64,000 nucleotides of DNA from a bacterium SCSIO 12741 (GTDB lineage Bacteria > Bacteroidota > Bacteroidia > Flavobacteriales_G > Salibacteraceae): assembly GCA_024398055.1 (NCBI GenBank), contig CP073749.1, positions 2,108,594-2,172,593 of the forward strand, read 5' to 3'. The position numbers were made by a program, and so were the translations under genes. The stretch's first letter is position 1, and each line of letters opens with the position of its first letter. The notes beneath the pieces are model-generated. The model was not told where the DNA came from. It saw only the letters and a program-made list of their open reading frames with translations, and made no database searches. Below, piece after piece: positions 35,979-44,757 of the stretch.

Positions 35979-37030
35979 CCCTCGTTTCGCTCGCCAAAGG
36001 CATTCCAGCCTTGTGCTTTGAGAGATACCAGCGTTCCAGCTTTGGTCACCAAATGGCAACCAGCGTTAGCATCTGTAATGTGTCCGATTACATGAAGCCC
36101 TTCAATGTCCTTGATCTTATCGTAATCATCAGGCTTAATGGTGAAAAGCAATTCATAGTCCTCTCCGCCATTCAAAGCCGCCATGGTTGGATCTAATCCC
36201 AATTCTTCAGCTGCCATAATCGTAGCCGGATCAATAGGAATTTTGTCTTCGTAGATTTGAACCCCTTTGCCGGATTGCGAAGTAATGTGAATGAGTTCAC
36301 TCGCCAAACCGTCGGATACATCAATCATAGCAGTGGGCTGAATGTCCACATCGTCGAGCACCTTTACGGCTTGAATACGGGCCTCAGGTTTTAGTTGACG
36401 TTCCAAAACATAGTCCTTGCCCTCTAAGTCGGGTTGAACCAGGGAATTGTCGCTAAAAATCTGTTTTTCGCGTTCCAGCAATTGAAGGCCAACATAGGCG
36501 GCGCCTAAATCACCACTTACGCAAACCAGTTCATTTTCTTTAGCCCCATTGCGGTAGGTTACTTTCTCTTTTGAAACCGTTCCCATGGCAGTCACGCTTA
36601 TGGTTAACCCGGAAAGAGAAGAAGTGGTGTCGCCACCAATCAAATCCACTTGGTATGCCTCACAGGCCTTGAGCATTCCACTATATAATTCCTCCAGAGC
36701 TTCAACAGAAAAACGGTTGCTCACCGCAATGGACACGGTAATTTGTTTTGGGGTTCCGTTCATGGCGTAGATGTCCGACAGATTCACGGCTACTGCTTTG
36801 TAGCCCAAGTGTTTTAACGGAACATACATTAAGTCAAAATGCACACCTTCGGTAAGCATGTCTGTACTCACCAAGGTCAATTCCTTACCTGTGTCAATCA
36901 CAGCGGCATCATCACCTACGCCTTTAATGCTTTCCTTGTGGTGCAGTTTAATAGGCTTAGTCAAGTGTTGAATCAATCCGAATTCCCCGAATTCTTCCAA
37001 CTCCGTGCGATTTTCCTGTGGATCCGTCAT
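35975..37030 (-). CDS. thiL: thiamine-monophosphate kinase
   Basis: A 351-residue ThiL of the PurM/SelD fold, which converts thiamine phosphate to the cofactor thiamine diphosphate with ATP. Motifs: KGVGDDAAVID near residue 37, STDMLTEGVHFDL, AVNLSDIYAMNG, DLIGGDTTSS and a C-terminal LNGGEDYELLFT. The ATG at 37030 lies about 17 bases downstream of an exact -7 box (TAGTTTTG, minus strand, 37047-37054), although no clear -33 element precedes it. The 3' end overlaps the convergent sensor gene by four bases. No other thi gene is nearby. Confidence 0.95.
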   Translation of the reverse strand: MTDPQENRTELEEFGEFGLIQHLTKPIKLHHKESIKGVGDDAAVIDTGKELTLVSTDMLTEGVHFDLMYVPLKHLGYKAVAVNLSDIYAMNGTPKQITVSIAVSNRFSVEALEELYSGMLKACEAYQVDLIGGDTTSSLSGLTISVTAMGTVSKEKVTYRNGAKENELVCVSGDLGAAYVGLQLLEREKQIFSDNSLVQPDLEGKDYVLERQLKPEARIQAVKVLDDVDIQPTAMIDVSDGLASELIHITSQSGKGVQIYEDKIPIDPATIMAAEELGLDPTMAALNGGEDYELLFTIKPDDYDKIKDIEGLHVIGHITDANAGCHLVTKAGTLVSLKAQGWNAFGERNEG

Positions 37031-37128
37031 AGCGCCAAATTTTTTGCAAAACTAATGAGTTGTTTGATCCTGGCTTCCGAGAAGGGTTAAAAACTTGGAA
37101 AACGCGTGGTTACCAGCTGGTGAAAAAT

Positions 37129-37160
37129 AAAAAAGGCTCGAAATTTTCGAGCCTTTTTCC
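37129..37160 (-). terminator. strong Rho-independent terminator of the 37218-38153 gene
   Basis: AAAAAGGCTCGAAA and TTTCGAGCCTTTTT pair almost perfectly around a minimal loop. On the minus strand the stem ends in a T-rich tail. It sits about 60 bases after the stop at 37218. Confidence 0.8.
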
Positions 37161-37177
37161 TGACCTCAAGCCACGAC

Positions 37178-37214
37178 TTAGTTTAAGGTTAACTAACAAC
37201 AGTTTAGTTTAAGG
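37178..37214. repeat. 11-bp direct repeat
   Basis: TTAGTTTAAGG occurs at 37178-37188 and 37204-37214, each followed by TTAAC (with three extra G in the second). It lies between the lipoprotein gene stop and its terminator; function unknown. Confidence 0.5.
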
Positions 37215-37217
37215 GGG

Positions 37218-38153
37218 TTAACGCAATGCATCTTCTCTGGCCGCCAATGCGGTGTCTATCACCATTGTGGGTGCAGACGATTCCAGGTTGTATAGGTTTT
37301 TAAAGGATTCATTTCCAAGTATCATTTCCAGGGTAGGTAAAGAGTCGTTGACCAGTTGGTTTACGGCGTTTGCAAATTCCAGCACGCTCATGTTTCCGGC
37401 AATTACTTCTTCGGCCAAAGCATCTTTTTGATTTCGTATGTTGTCTCTTACACGATTAAACCCGTTCATTTTTTCTTCCGAGAAATCATCACCGAGCAAT
37501 GACTTCATTTTGTTTTGACTAAAATCCTGGTCGTAGGCAGCCATCCTGGCCTCAACATTAATTGACTCCGCAGAACAATTGGCGACCCGGTCATTCCATG
37601 CCGATGCAGATTTGCCACCGTAGGTTCCATAAAGCAGGTGAGATAACCAATATCCCTTAGCTGCCGAAACGGTAAAAGGTGGAGTGGAATCGGTTGCAGA
37701 TGCCATCAATGTGCGGTTCGCCACCTGATGACATACTCCGTAGTGTGCGTAGAAACTCGTGATTCCTCCATGTGCATCCACATTGGATGTAGAATCATTG
37801 GGAGTGGTTATACATATGGCCATAACCAGATTCCCCTCTGGTGAGCCTAATAGGCGGGAGGAAGGGTCGGCATCGCCGGTTTTGTGACAAACACCCCAGC
37901 AGTACCAATATTTTTTTCCGTTTGAAGTGTCCGGTGGGCAAACTGAATTGGGATTGTAATTCATGACCCAAGTGTGGTCCAGAAACTTGGCATTATCTAA
38001 TGGTCGTGCGAAGGCATAAAGTGTATCGGGAGTCGTGGTTTCGATAGGATCTGCATTGGGAGGATTGTTAACAGCCTTTTCAGCGGAACGTTCACACGAG
38101 GTGAAAAAGCCTATCCCGGCAAGAAAAAATAGGGGTAGAATGAGCCTTTTCAT
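37218..38153 (-). CDS. lipoprotein of unknown function with Cys-His motifs
   Basis: A 311-residue protein with a lipoprotein signal (FFTSC, Cys20), so anchored in a membrane. After a short Pro/Thr-rich linker come HTWVMNYN, YWYCWGVCHKTGD (a CxxxCH pattern near residue 83) and HGGITSFYAHYGVCHQVANRTL near residue 128. These are spaced like a small Cys/His active or metal site. The C-terminal third (about 200-311) is helical with no cysteine. I do not recognise the family. The first motif recalls the rare CX3CH haem site, but only one such motif occurs. Monocistronic, with a strong terminator. Confidence 0.65.
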   Translation of the reverse strand: MKRLILPLFFLAGIGFFTSCERSAEKAVNNPPNADPIETTTPDTLYAFARPLDNAKFLDHTWVMNYNPNSVCPPDTSNGKKYWYCWGVCHKTGDADPSSRLLGSPEGNLVMAICITTPNDSTSNVDAHGGITSFYAHYGVCHQVANRTLMASATDSTPPFTVSAAKGYWLSHLLYGTYGGKSASAWNDRVANCSAESINVEARMAAYDQDFSQNKMKSLLGDDFSEEKMNGFNRVRDNIRNQKDALAEEVIAGNMSVLEFANAVNQLVNDSLPTLEMILGNESFKNLYNLESSAPTMVIDTALAAREDALR

Positions 38154-38326
38154 AATAGCTTAGTAATAATGGTAAAGCTATATTCCGTTAAAAATCTCGG
38201 AAATGCCAGCGTATAAATACGTGTTTTATGGCCGGGAACTACCTTTGCACTCGTAATGGCCAACATTTTGGGCGCTCTTTTGTCTAAATCAGGGGAGAAT
38301 TTATACCCAAAGCTAAGGAGATTTTC

Positions 38327-38342
38327 TACCTACTATTAGGTA
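38327..38342. repeat. TACCTA inverted repeat upstream of the SUF operon
   Basis: TACCTA (38327-38332) and TAGGTA (38337-38342) are perfect arms around CTAT. It lies 22 bases upstream of the larger palindrome at 38365 and could be a second regulator site. Confidence 0.4.
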
Positions 38343-38359
38343 TAAAATTTCAAGAAAAG

Positions 38360-38390
38360 TTTTTATTTAGAACAATTCTAAATAAATTTG
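38360..38390 (+). promoter_or_regulatory. SUF operon promoter
   Basis: A T tract at the -33 position (38360-38364) and TAAATTTG (38383-38390), exact to TAnnTTTG. The transcript start should lie near 38397, giving a leader of about 30 bases before the ATG at 38428. Confidence 0.6.
38365..38383. promoter_or_regulatory. palindromic operator overlapping the SUF promoter
   Basis: ATTTAGAA-CAA-TTCTAAAT: perfect 8-bp arms with a 3-base centre, filling the space between the -33 and -7 elements. A bound protein would block RNA polymerase. The shape resembles Fur/PerR-type 7-1-7 boxes, but the regulator is not known; no Rrf2/IscR or SufR gene is in the window. Confidence 0.55.
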
Positions 38391-38427
38391 CAAATCAGAA
38401 AAGGCGTGGCCTTTTGAAAGGTTTGAT

Positions 38428-38754
38428 ATGATAAAAGTATCAGAAGAAGCAAAGAACGAAGTGCTCCGATTGATGGAGGCTGATAAGATACCTCAAGGGT
38501 CATTGATTCGGGTAGGTGTAGAAGGCGGAGGGTGCTCCGGCTTAACCTATAAAATGAATTTTGATACCGAAATGAAAGAAGACGACAAAATCTTTGAGGA
38601 TAGAGGTATTAAAATCGCGGTGGACAAGAAAAGTTTTCTCTACCTGGCAGGAACAACCCTGGAGTATTCCAGTGGGCTTAACGGTAAAGGATTTTCTTTT
38701 AACAATCCAAACGCAAACCGTACCTGTGGGTGTGGTGAGAGTTTCGCGATTTAA
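38428..38754 (+). CDS. sufA: iron-sulfur cluster carrier, SufA/IscA family
   Basis: A 108-residue A-type carrier protein that takes an Fe-S cluster from the SufBCD scaffold and passes it to target proteins. The three cluster cysteines are visible: GGGCSGLTY near residue 36 and TCGCGESF near the C-terminus. The length is normal for HesB/IscA proteins. First gene of the SUF operon, just downstream of the operator-covered promoter; sufB follows after 22 bases. SufA, IscA and ErpA cannot be separated by sequence alone, so the name rests on the operon. Confidence 0.93.
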   Translation: MIKVSEEAKNEVLRLMEADKIPQGSLIRVGVEGGGCSGLTYKMNFDTEMKEDDKIFEDRGIKIAVDKKSFLYLAGTTLEYSSGLNGKGFSFNNPNANRTCGCGESFAI

Positions 38755-38776
38755 AAAGTAAGAAGGGTAGGCACTT

Positions 38777-40219
38777 ATGGGGCAAGATGAGATTCTAGAA
38801 GAACACATAAACTCAGATTACAAGTATGGTTTTGTAACCAACATTGAATCTGATAAAATTCCCAAAGGATTAAATGAAGATGTCATTCGACTCATTTCCG
38901 AGAAAAAGGAAGAGCCGGAATGGATGCTTGAATTTCGATTGAAGGCGTTTGAGCAGTTCAAAAAGATGACCGAACCGGAATGGGCTCATGTTCATTATCC
39001 AAAAATAGATTTCCAGGATATCCATTATTATTCGGCTCCAAAGCCAAAGAAGAAGTTGGATAGTTTGGATGAGGTGGATCCGGAATTGTTGGAGACCTTC
39101 AACAAACTGGGGATTTCTCTCGAAGAGCAAAAACGATTGACCGGTGTAGCCGTGGATGTTGTGATGGACTCGGTTTCGGTCAAAACGACTTTTAAAGAGA
39201 AGTTGGCCGAATTGGGTGTAATTTTCTGCTCTTTCTCAGAAGCCATTAAGGATCATCCTGATTTGATCAAAAAATACCTGGCTTCGGTAGTTCCAACGAC
39301 CGACAATTTTTATGCAGCGCTCAACAGTGCCGTATTTTCCGATGGATCTTTCTGCTACATTCCCAAAGGCGTTCGCTGTCCTATGGAATTGTCTACCTAC
39401 TTCCGAATTAATGAGGCGGGTACAGGGCAATTTGAACGGACTTTGATCGTGGCCGATGAAGGAAGTTATGTAAGCTATCTGGAAGGTTGTACCGCACCCA
39501 TGCGGGATGAAAATCAATTGCACGCCGCCGTGGTAGAAATTGTGGCCCTGGATAATGCTGAGGTGAAATACTCGACGGTTCAAAACTGGTATCCAGGTGA
39601 TAAAGAAGGAAAAGGTGGGATTTACAACTTCGTTACCAAGCGTGGCTTGTGTGCAGGTGTGCATTCCAAAATTTCCTGGACGCAGGTGGAAACAGGTTCT
39701 GCGGTTACCTGGAAATACCCGAGTTGTATTCTCAAAGGAGATTACTCGGTGGGTGAATTCTATAGTGTGGCTGTAACCAACAACTACCAGCAAGCGGATA
39801 CCGGTACCAAGATGATTCATATTGGTAAACACACCAAGTCTACTATTATCTCTAAGGGTATTTCAGCCGGAAAAAGCAACAACTCCTACCGTGGACAGGT
39901 AAGAATAAATAAAAGTGCAACCCAAGCCCGAAACTTCTCTCAATGCGATTCGCTCTTGATTGGAAGTACTTGTGGAGCGCATACCTTCCCCTACATCGAG
40001 ACCCACAACAGCTCGGCCAGGGTGGAGCACGAGGCAACCACTTCGAAGATTGGTGAAGACCAACTTTTCTATTGCCAGCAACGGGGGATAGAAATGGAAA
40101 AAGCCATCAGTCTAATCGTAAATGGTTACTGCAAAGAAGTACTAAATCAACTGCCTATGGAATTTGCTGTGGAAGCGCAGAAATTGCTGGACATTTCACT
40201 CGAAGGTTCTGTAGGGTAA
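38777..40219 (+). CDS. sufB: Fe-S cluster assembly scaffold subunit SufB
   Basis: A 480-residue core subunit of the SufBC2D scaffold on which Fe-S clusters are built. It shows the long family pattern: [44 protein letters not shown] and [12 protein letters not shown]. The SufD-like beta-helix follows, then the C-terminal [33 protein letters not shown] with the conserved acceptor cysteine region. Second gene of the operon, 13 bases before the unknown gene at 40233. Confidence 0.97.
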   Translation: MGQDEILEEHINSDYKYGFVTNIESDKIPKGLNEDVIRLISEKKEEPEWMLEFRLKAFEQFKKMTEPEWAHVHYPKIDFQDIHYYSAPKPKKKLDSLDEVDPELLETFNKLGISLEEQKRLTGVAVDVVMDSVSVKTTFKEKLAELGVIFCSFSEAIKDHPDLIKKYLASVVPTTDNFYAALNSAVFSDGSFCYIPKGVRCPMELSTYFRINEAGTGQFERTLIVADEGSYVSYLEGCTAPMRDENQLHAAVVEIVALDNAEVKYSTVQNWYPGDKEGKGGIYNFVTKRGLCAGVHSKISWTQVETGSAVTWKYPSCILKGDYSVGEFYSVAVTNNYQQADTGTKMIHIGKHTKSTIISKGISAGKSNNSYRGQVRINKSATQARNFSQCDSLLIGSTCGAHTFPYIETHNSSARVEHEATTSKIGEDQLFYCQQRGIEMEKAISLIVNGYCKEVLNQLPMEFAVEAQKLLDISLEGSVG

Positions 40220-40232
40220 TACAATCAAAACC

Positions 40233-40766
40233 ATGGAAGTAAAAGCAGGCACAAGAATAAACCACGATCGATACGGAGAAGGAATTGTAAGCCACAGTAG
40301 CTTGAGTTCATTTACCGTTATGTTTAAGCGTGGTGGCGAGTTGGAGTTTAGCCGACTTACAGAGGAATTCGAAATTTTGGATGAAGAAGCCTCCGAAAAC
40401 AGTGCCCCAGTTCAATTGACCTTAAACGATATGACCGGCCTTTTGAAACAGGTTTTGGAAGAGCACAATGGCCTGCTCGAGCCTGTGGAAATGGGAGAAA
40501 AATGGGATGGTGGTACCTTGGTATTGCAACCCGGAGATTCCAGCCTAAAACCCAAAGAAATTCCAATCGACACCTTTTTTCATAAAATAGTGATGGTTCG
40601 CGATCGCTTGAGAGTGTTGGAGCAGCAAATCAATAGCAACTCCACTTTAGCTGATTCTGAAAAAGTACAGATGCAGCAATACATTACTCGTATTTATGGA
40701 AGCCTAACCACTTTTAATGTCCTATTCAGGGACAAAGACGATTTTTTTAAAGGAACGGGAAAGTAA
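40233..40766 (+). CDS. unknown protein inside the SUF operon, Tudor-like N-terminus
   Basis: A 177-residue cytoplasmic protein between sufB and sufC with 13- and 9-base gaps, so surely cotranscribed. Residues 5-50 (GTRINHDRYGEGIVSHSS ... FTVMFKRGGELEFSRLTEEFEIL) look like the small beta-barrel at the C-terminus of UvrD/PcrA helicases, a Tudor-like fold. The middle is variable and acidic. The C-terminal 65 residues (FFHKIVMVRDRLRVLEQQIN ... YITRIYGSLTTFNVLFRD) are helical. No cysteine is present, so it does not bind a cluster itself. It is not part of the canonical SUF set. Function unknown. Confidence 0.75.
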   Translation: MEVKAGTRINHDRYGEGIVSHSSLSSFTVMFKRGGELEFSRLTEEFEILDEEASENSAPVQLTLNDMTGLLKQVLEEHNGLLEPVEMGEKWDGGTLVLQPGDSSLKPKEIPIDTFFHKIVMVRDRLRVLEQQINSNSTLADSEKVQMQQYITRIYGSLTTFNVLFRDKDDFFKGTGK

Positions 40767-40775
40767 GAATACAGC

Positions 40776-41531
40776 ATGTTAAAGATTGAAGACTTACGAG
40801 CGGAAATTGATGGCAAGGAAATCCTGAAAGGATTGAACCTGGAGGTGAAGCCTGGAGAGGTTCATGCCATTATGGGGCCGAATGGATCAGGTAAAAGTAC
40901 ACTGGCATCGGTTCTTGCCGGAAGAGAAGAATATGAAGTTACAGGTGGCTCTATTTTGTTTGAAGGAAAAGACCTCCTGGACTTGGAACCTCATGAGCGG
41001 GCAGCTGAAGGGGTATTTCTTGCATTCCAATACCCGGTGGAAATTCCAGGAGTGAGTAACATCAACTTCTTGAAAACGGCCATCAATGAAATCAGAAATT
41101 ACCACGGCCAGGAAAAAATGGCTGCGAAGGATTTTCTGAAATTGGTGAAGGAAAAGAAAGAACTGGTTGAGCTAAGTGGAAACCTGGCCAATCGCTCGGT
41201 AAACGAGGGATTCTCCGGTGGAGAAAAGAAAAGAAATGAAATCTTCCAAATGGCAATGCTTGATCCCAAGTTGGCCGTGTTGGATGAAACTGACTCTGGG
41301 CTTGATATCGACGCGCTGCGCATTGTGGCTAATGGAGTGAATAAAATTAAGGACGATTCCAAAGGCGTTGTGGTTATTACGCACTACCAGCGTTTGTTGG
41401 ATTACATCGTACCTGATTATGTACACGTATTGTACAAAGGTCGGATCGTAAAATCGGGTACCAAAGAATTGGCTTTGGAATTGGAAGAAAAAGGGTACGA
41501 TTGGTTAAAGTCGGAGGCAGTTGCCGGATAA
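40776..41531 (+). CDS. sufC: Fe-S cluster assembly ATPase SufC
   Basis: A 251-residue ABC-type ATPase that drives conformational change of the SufBC2D scaffold. Walker A is GPNGSGKS near residue 35. The Q-loop sits in [11 protein letters not shown] and the signature is [14 protein letters not shown]. Walker B is [16 protein letters not shown], with the SufC-typical DETDSGLD, and the H-loop is [12 protein letters not shown]. Length and motifs are normal. It follows the unknown gene by nine bases, and sufD starts four bases after its stop. Confidence 0.97.
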   Translation: MLKIEDLRAEIDGKEILKGLNLEVKPGEVHAIMGPNGSGKSTLASVLAGREEYEVTGGSILFEGKDLLDLEPHERAAEGVFLAFQYPVEIPGVSNINFLKTAINEIRNYHGQEKMAAKDFLKLVKEKKELVELSGNLANRSVNEGFSGGEKKRNEIFQMAMLDPKLAVLDETDSGLDIDALRIVANGVNKIKDDSKGVVVITHYQRLLDYIVPDYVHVLYKGRIVKSGTKELALELEEKGYDWLKSEAVAG

Positions 41532-41535
41532 GTTT

Positions 41536-42768
41536 ATGGCAGAAACGGTTACACCAAAGAAAAAAGCAGCCTTTCACGAAGGAGGCGCTTTTCAGTTCGC
41601 CGAGACCGGGTCTGAATGGCACAATCAAGCCCAACAGGCTTTGGCTTCATTAAGTTTTCCGAGCTCCAGAGAGGAGTATTGGAAGTATTCTCGGGTTTCT
41701 AAAATCAAGCAACTTGAGCTGGAGCGTTCCGATCAGGAAAAAGCTACTCAGGAAGATGTTGCTTTTGACTTGGTTTTCAGAAATGGAAGCCTGGTACACA
41801 ATGGACTCACCCTTTCTGAGCTCGAAGTAGAAGAGCATAATCAGATCTGGCAAAGCATCGGGCAATTGGAAGATCACTATTTCCTGGCTTTGAATGCTGT
41901 GGCTATGACTGCAGGAATTTCCATCAAAGTTCCCGCTGGATTGCAATTGGCTCATGCCATCAAAATCAAGGTGGAATCTTCGGGGCAGCAAAAAGTGGCT
42001 CAACCGCGTATTTCCATTTTATGGGAAAAGGGTTCGCACGCTGACTTTGTTTTTGAATACAGTCAGAATAACGGTGCATTGTGCTTGACAAACCTCGTTG
42101 TAGACGGAGAAATGAAGGCCAATGCAAGCGGTTCGGTAAATCAATTGCAACAGCCTGGTGAGCAGAATTACCTGATTACCCAAATTGATGCGACTCAAGA
42201 AAGAGATAGTCGGTTGGAGATGAATACTTTGTCCATTAACGGAACATTCATTCGAAACAACATCAATGTTCTTTCCGGTGGGGAAAATTGCGAAACCGTA
42301 ATGAACGGTATTTACCTGCCAAAAGGTGAGGAACATATGGATAACCACACATTTGTGGATCATGCCTACCCACATTGCCGTTCGGAAGAGAATTATAAAG
42401 GCGTACTAAACGATCGCTCTTCCGGCGTATTCAATGGAAAAGTAATGGTGCGTCAGGATGCCCAGAAAATTGAGGCATTTCAGAGCAATCAAAATATTCT
42501 CTTGTCCGATGATGCTGGAGTGAATTCAAAACCCGAATTGGAAATTTATGCAGACGATGTACGCTGTAGTCATGGATCCACTACCGGGCAATTGGATGAA
42601 GAACCTTTATTCTACTTGCAGTCCAGAGGAATCCCTGCCGATAAAGCCAAGCAGCTTTTGGTAGAGGCCTTTGTATACGAGGTGATTGGCCGAATGAGCG
42701 TTGGAGATTTCAAAGCTCAGGTTCAGGAAGTATTGGAAAAAAGACAAGAAGAGGAACTAAACCGATGA
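41536..42768 (+). CDS. sufD: Fe-S cluster assembly scaffold subunit SufD
   Basis: A 410-residue SufD, partner of SufB in the scaffold. The N-terminal helical part (EEYWKYSRVSKIKQL) is followed by a beta-helix with NGIYLPKGEEHMDNHTFVDHAYPHCRSEENYKGVL. The histidine of NHTFVDHA is the conserved site near the cluster assembly interface. The C-terminus reads YFLQSRGIP-like (FYLQSRGIPADKAKQLLVEAF). The frame could start with a TTG at 41521, overlapping sufC; the ATG at 41536 is preferred. The stop overlaps the sufS ATG (ATGA). Confidence 0.95.
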   Translation: MAETVTPKKKAAFHEGGAFQFAETGSEWHNQAQQALASLSFPSSREEYWKYSRVSKIKQLELERSDQEKATQEDVAFDLVFRNGSLVHNGLTLSELEVEEHNQIWQSIGQLEDHYFLALNAVAMTAGISIKVPAGLQLAHAIKIKVESSGQQKVAQPRISILWEKGSHADFVFEYSQNNGALCLTNLVVDGEMKANASGSVNQLQQPGEQNYLITQIDATQERDSRLEMNTLSINGTFIRNNINVLSGGENCETVMNGIYLPKGEEHMDNHTFVDHAYPHCRSEENYKGVLNDRSSGVFNGKVMVRQDAQKIEAFQSNQNILLSDDAGVNSKPELEIYADDVRCSHGSTTGQLDEEPLFYLQSRGIPADKAKQLLVEAFVYEVIGRMSVGDFKAQVQEVLEKRQEEELNR

Positions 42769-43997
42769 ACGAAACAATGGCCTTCCCCATAGAAAAAATC
42801 CGAGAGGATTTTCCTGCCCTTCATCAGCAGGTTAATGGCCATGACTTGATTTACCTGGATAATGCCGCTTCGGCGCAGAAACCCCAGGTAGTGATTGATA
42901 CTCTAAAGCACTACTACGAGCAAGAACACGCCAATATTCACCGGGGTGTGCACCACTTGAGTGCAGCTGCTACGGATAAATATGAGCTTTCAAGAGAAGC
43001 CGTTAGACAACATTTGAATGCGGAGCATAGTCACGAGATTGTGTTTACCCGGGGAACTTCGGAAAGCATCAATTTGGTGGCCTACAGCTTTGGAAAAGCC
43101 TTTGTTCAAGAAGGCGATGAGATCATCGTTTCGGCTCTGGAACACCACTCTAATTTGGTGCCCTGGCAAATTCTCTGCGAAGATAAAGGAGCTACTCTCA
43201 AGGTGATTCCGATGACTTCTACCGGAGAGTGGGATATTGAAAAGGTGGAAGAACTGTTTAGTTCCAAAACCCGATTGGTTGCCGTAAGTCACGTTTCCAA
43301 TGCTTTGGGAACGGTAAATCCGGTGGAAAAAATTATCGCATGGGCTCATGAACGTGACGTTCCTGTTTTGTTAGATGGGGCTCAGGCTGTACCTCACATG
43401 AAAGTAGATGTACAGCAGTTGGATTGCGATTTTTACGCTTTTTCTGCCCATAAGGCCTATGGTCCTACTGGTGTGGGCGTGCTTTACGGAAAAGAAAAAT
43501 GGTTGGATCAAATGCCTCCCTATCAAGGTGGAGGAGAAATGATCAAAACCGTGACCCTCGAAAAATCAACGTGGAACGAACTGCCTTTCAAGTTTGAGGC
43601 GGGAACCCCACACATTGCCGGAGGAATTGCGTTGAAGTCTGCTTTGGAATACATGAACAAGGTGGGACTCGAAGAAATAGCCTCTTACGAAGACCAGTTG
43701 CTGCAGCGAGCTGTTAGTCATCTTTCCGAAATGGACGGAATTGATTACTACGGAACCGCTTCCCACAAAGCAGCTGTATTATCCTTTCTGTTAACCGGAG
43801 TCCACCCTTACGATGTAGGTGTTATTCTTGATAAGTTGGGAATTGCTGTGCGTACGGGACATCATTGTACCGAGCCCATTATGCAGTACTTTGGTATTCC
43901 TGGAACCGTTCGGGCTTCTTTTGCGTTCTACAATACTTTTGAAGAAGTAGATCGTTTTGCAGAAGGGCTGAAACGGGCACAAAGAATGTTGAGTTAA
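42765..43997 (+). CDS. sufS: cysteine desulfurase SufS
   Basis: A 410-residue group II cysteine desulfurase, the sulfur donor of the pathway. It releases sulfur from cysteine as a persulfide. The PLP lysine is in SAHKAYGPTGVG and the active cysteine is in RTGHHCTEP. IHRGVHHLS, FTRGTSESIN, ALEHHSNLVPW and DGAQAVPHM are also present. The start overlaps the sufD stop (ATGA); a second in-frame ATG four codons later (MAFPIEKIR) could also be used. sufE follows after 19 bases. Confidence 0.97.
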   Translation: MNETMAFPIEKIREDFPALHQQVNGHDLIYLDNAASAQKPQVVIDTLKHYYEQEHANIHRGVHHLSAAATDKYELSREAVRQHLNAEHSHEIVFTRGTSESINLVAYSFGKAFVQEGDEIIVSALEHHSNLVPWQILCEDKGATLKVIPMTSTGEWDIEKVEELFSSKTRLVAVSHVSNALGTVNPVEKIIAWAHERDVPVLLDGAQAVPHMKVDVQQLDCDFYAFSAHKAYGPTGVGVLYGKEKWLDQMPPYQGGGEMIKTVTLEKSTWNELPFKFEAGTPHIAGGIALKSALEYMNKVGLEEIASYEDQLLQRAVSHLSEMDGIDYYGTASHKAAVLSFLLTGVHPYDVGVILDKLGIAVRTGHHCTEPIMQYFGIPGTVRASFAFYNTFEEVDRFAEGLKRAQRMLS

Positions 43998-44016
43998 AGA
44001 TCAATATAAAAGAGAG

Positions 44017-44433
44017 TTGAGCATACAAGAAGCACAAGAGGAATTGATCGAAGAGTTTGCTCTTTTCGAAGATTGGATGGAAAAGTACGAGTACATCATT
44101 GATCTGGGTAAAGACTTGGCTCCGATTGACGAAGCCAATCGAATGGAAGAGAATCTGGTAAAAGGATGCCAGAGTCAGGTTTGGTTAGCAGCTGATTTCG
44201 ATGGAAATCAACTCACTTTTCAGGCCGATAGCGATGCCATCATTACCAAGGGAATAGTAAGTATGGTTACCCGTGTGCTTTCGGGACATACTCCCCAGGA
44301 AATTGTAGATGCCGAATTGTTTTTCGTGGATCAGATTGGTTTAAAGGAGCATTTGTCGCCCACCCGGTCCAACGGATTGGTGTCGATGATAAAAAAGATA
44401 AAGGCCTACGCGCTGGCCTATTCAATGGCTTGA
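44017..44433 (+). CDS. sufE: sulfur acceptor protein SufE
   Basis: A 138-residue SufE that takes the persulfide sulfur from SufS and hands it to SufB. The acceptor cysteine lies in EENLVKGCQSQVWL near residue 51. RMEENLVKGC and SRSNGL-like (TRSNGLVSMIKKIKAYA) are family marks. The start is a TTG at 44017 with a purine-rich AAAAGAGAG before it; no ATG fits. The end lies in TTGATCATG, three bases before the next ATG. Confidence 0.95.
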   Translation: MSIQEAQEELIEEFALFEDWMEKYEYIIDLGKDLAPIDEANRMEENLVKGCQSQVWLAADFDGNQLTFQADSDAIITKGIVSMVTRVLSGHTPQEIVDAELFFVDQIGLKEHLSPTRSNGLVSMIKKIKAYALAYSMA

Positions 44434-44435
44434 TC

Positions 44436-44747
44436 ATGGATAAGAAACAACTTGAAAATACCATCATTGAGGTTTTAAAAACCTGTTATGATCCGGAGAT
44501 TCCGGTGGATATTTATGAATTGGGATTGATCTATGATATTTCGATCGACGATCAGGCCAATGCCAAAATCATGATGACCTTGACTTCGCCTAACTGTCCA
44601 GTGGCCGAATCCCTTCCTGTAGATGTGGAAGAGAAAGTGGCTGGAATTAGTGGTTTAGCTTCGGCTAAGGTCGAGATTACCTTTGACCCTCCTTGGGAAA
44701 AGGATATGATGAGTGAAGAAGCTCAATTGGAATTAGGATTCATGTAA
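44436..44747 (+). CDS. MIP18/DUF59 family Fe-S assembly protein (SufT-like)
   Basis: A 103-residue protein of the MIP18 (DUF59) family, which helps mature Fe-S proteins. It shows YDPEIPVDIYELGLIYDI, the TSPNCPVAESLP segment with the conserved cysteine, and a terminal VEITFDPPWEKDMMSEEAQLELGF. The ATG at 44436 is chosen over a TTG at 44430 that overlaps the sufE stop. It is a SUF operon member. Confidence 0.92.
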   Translation: MDKKQLENTIIEVLKTCYDPEIPVDIYELGLIYDISIDDQANAKIMMTLTSPNCPVAESLPVDVEEKVAGISGLASAKVEITFDPPWEKDMMSEEAQLELGFM

Positions 44748-44757
44748 ATCGTAGCTG

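Noticed and set aside
37880-37910. c-type haem site in the 37218 lipoprotein
   Set aside because: CxxxCH is not the canonical CxxCH and only one copy exists; reported only as an observation.
39236-39832. Minus-strand frame of about 198 codons inside sufB
   Set aside because: It is antisense to an intact SufB with normal codon use; no family motif.
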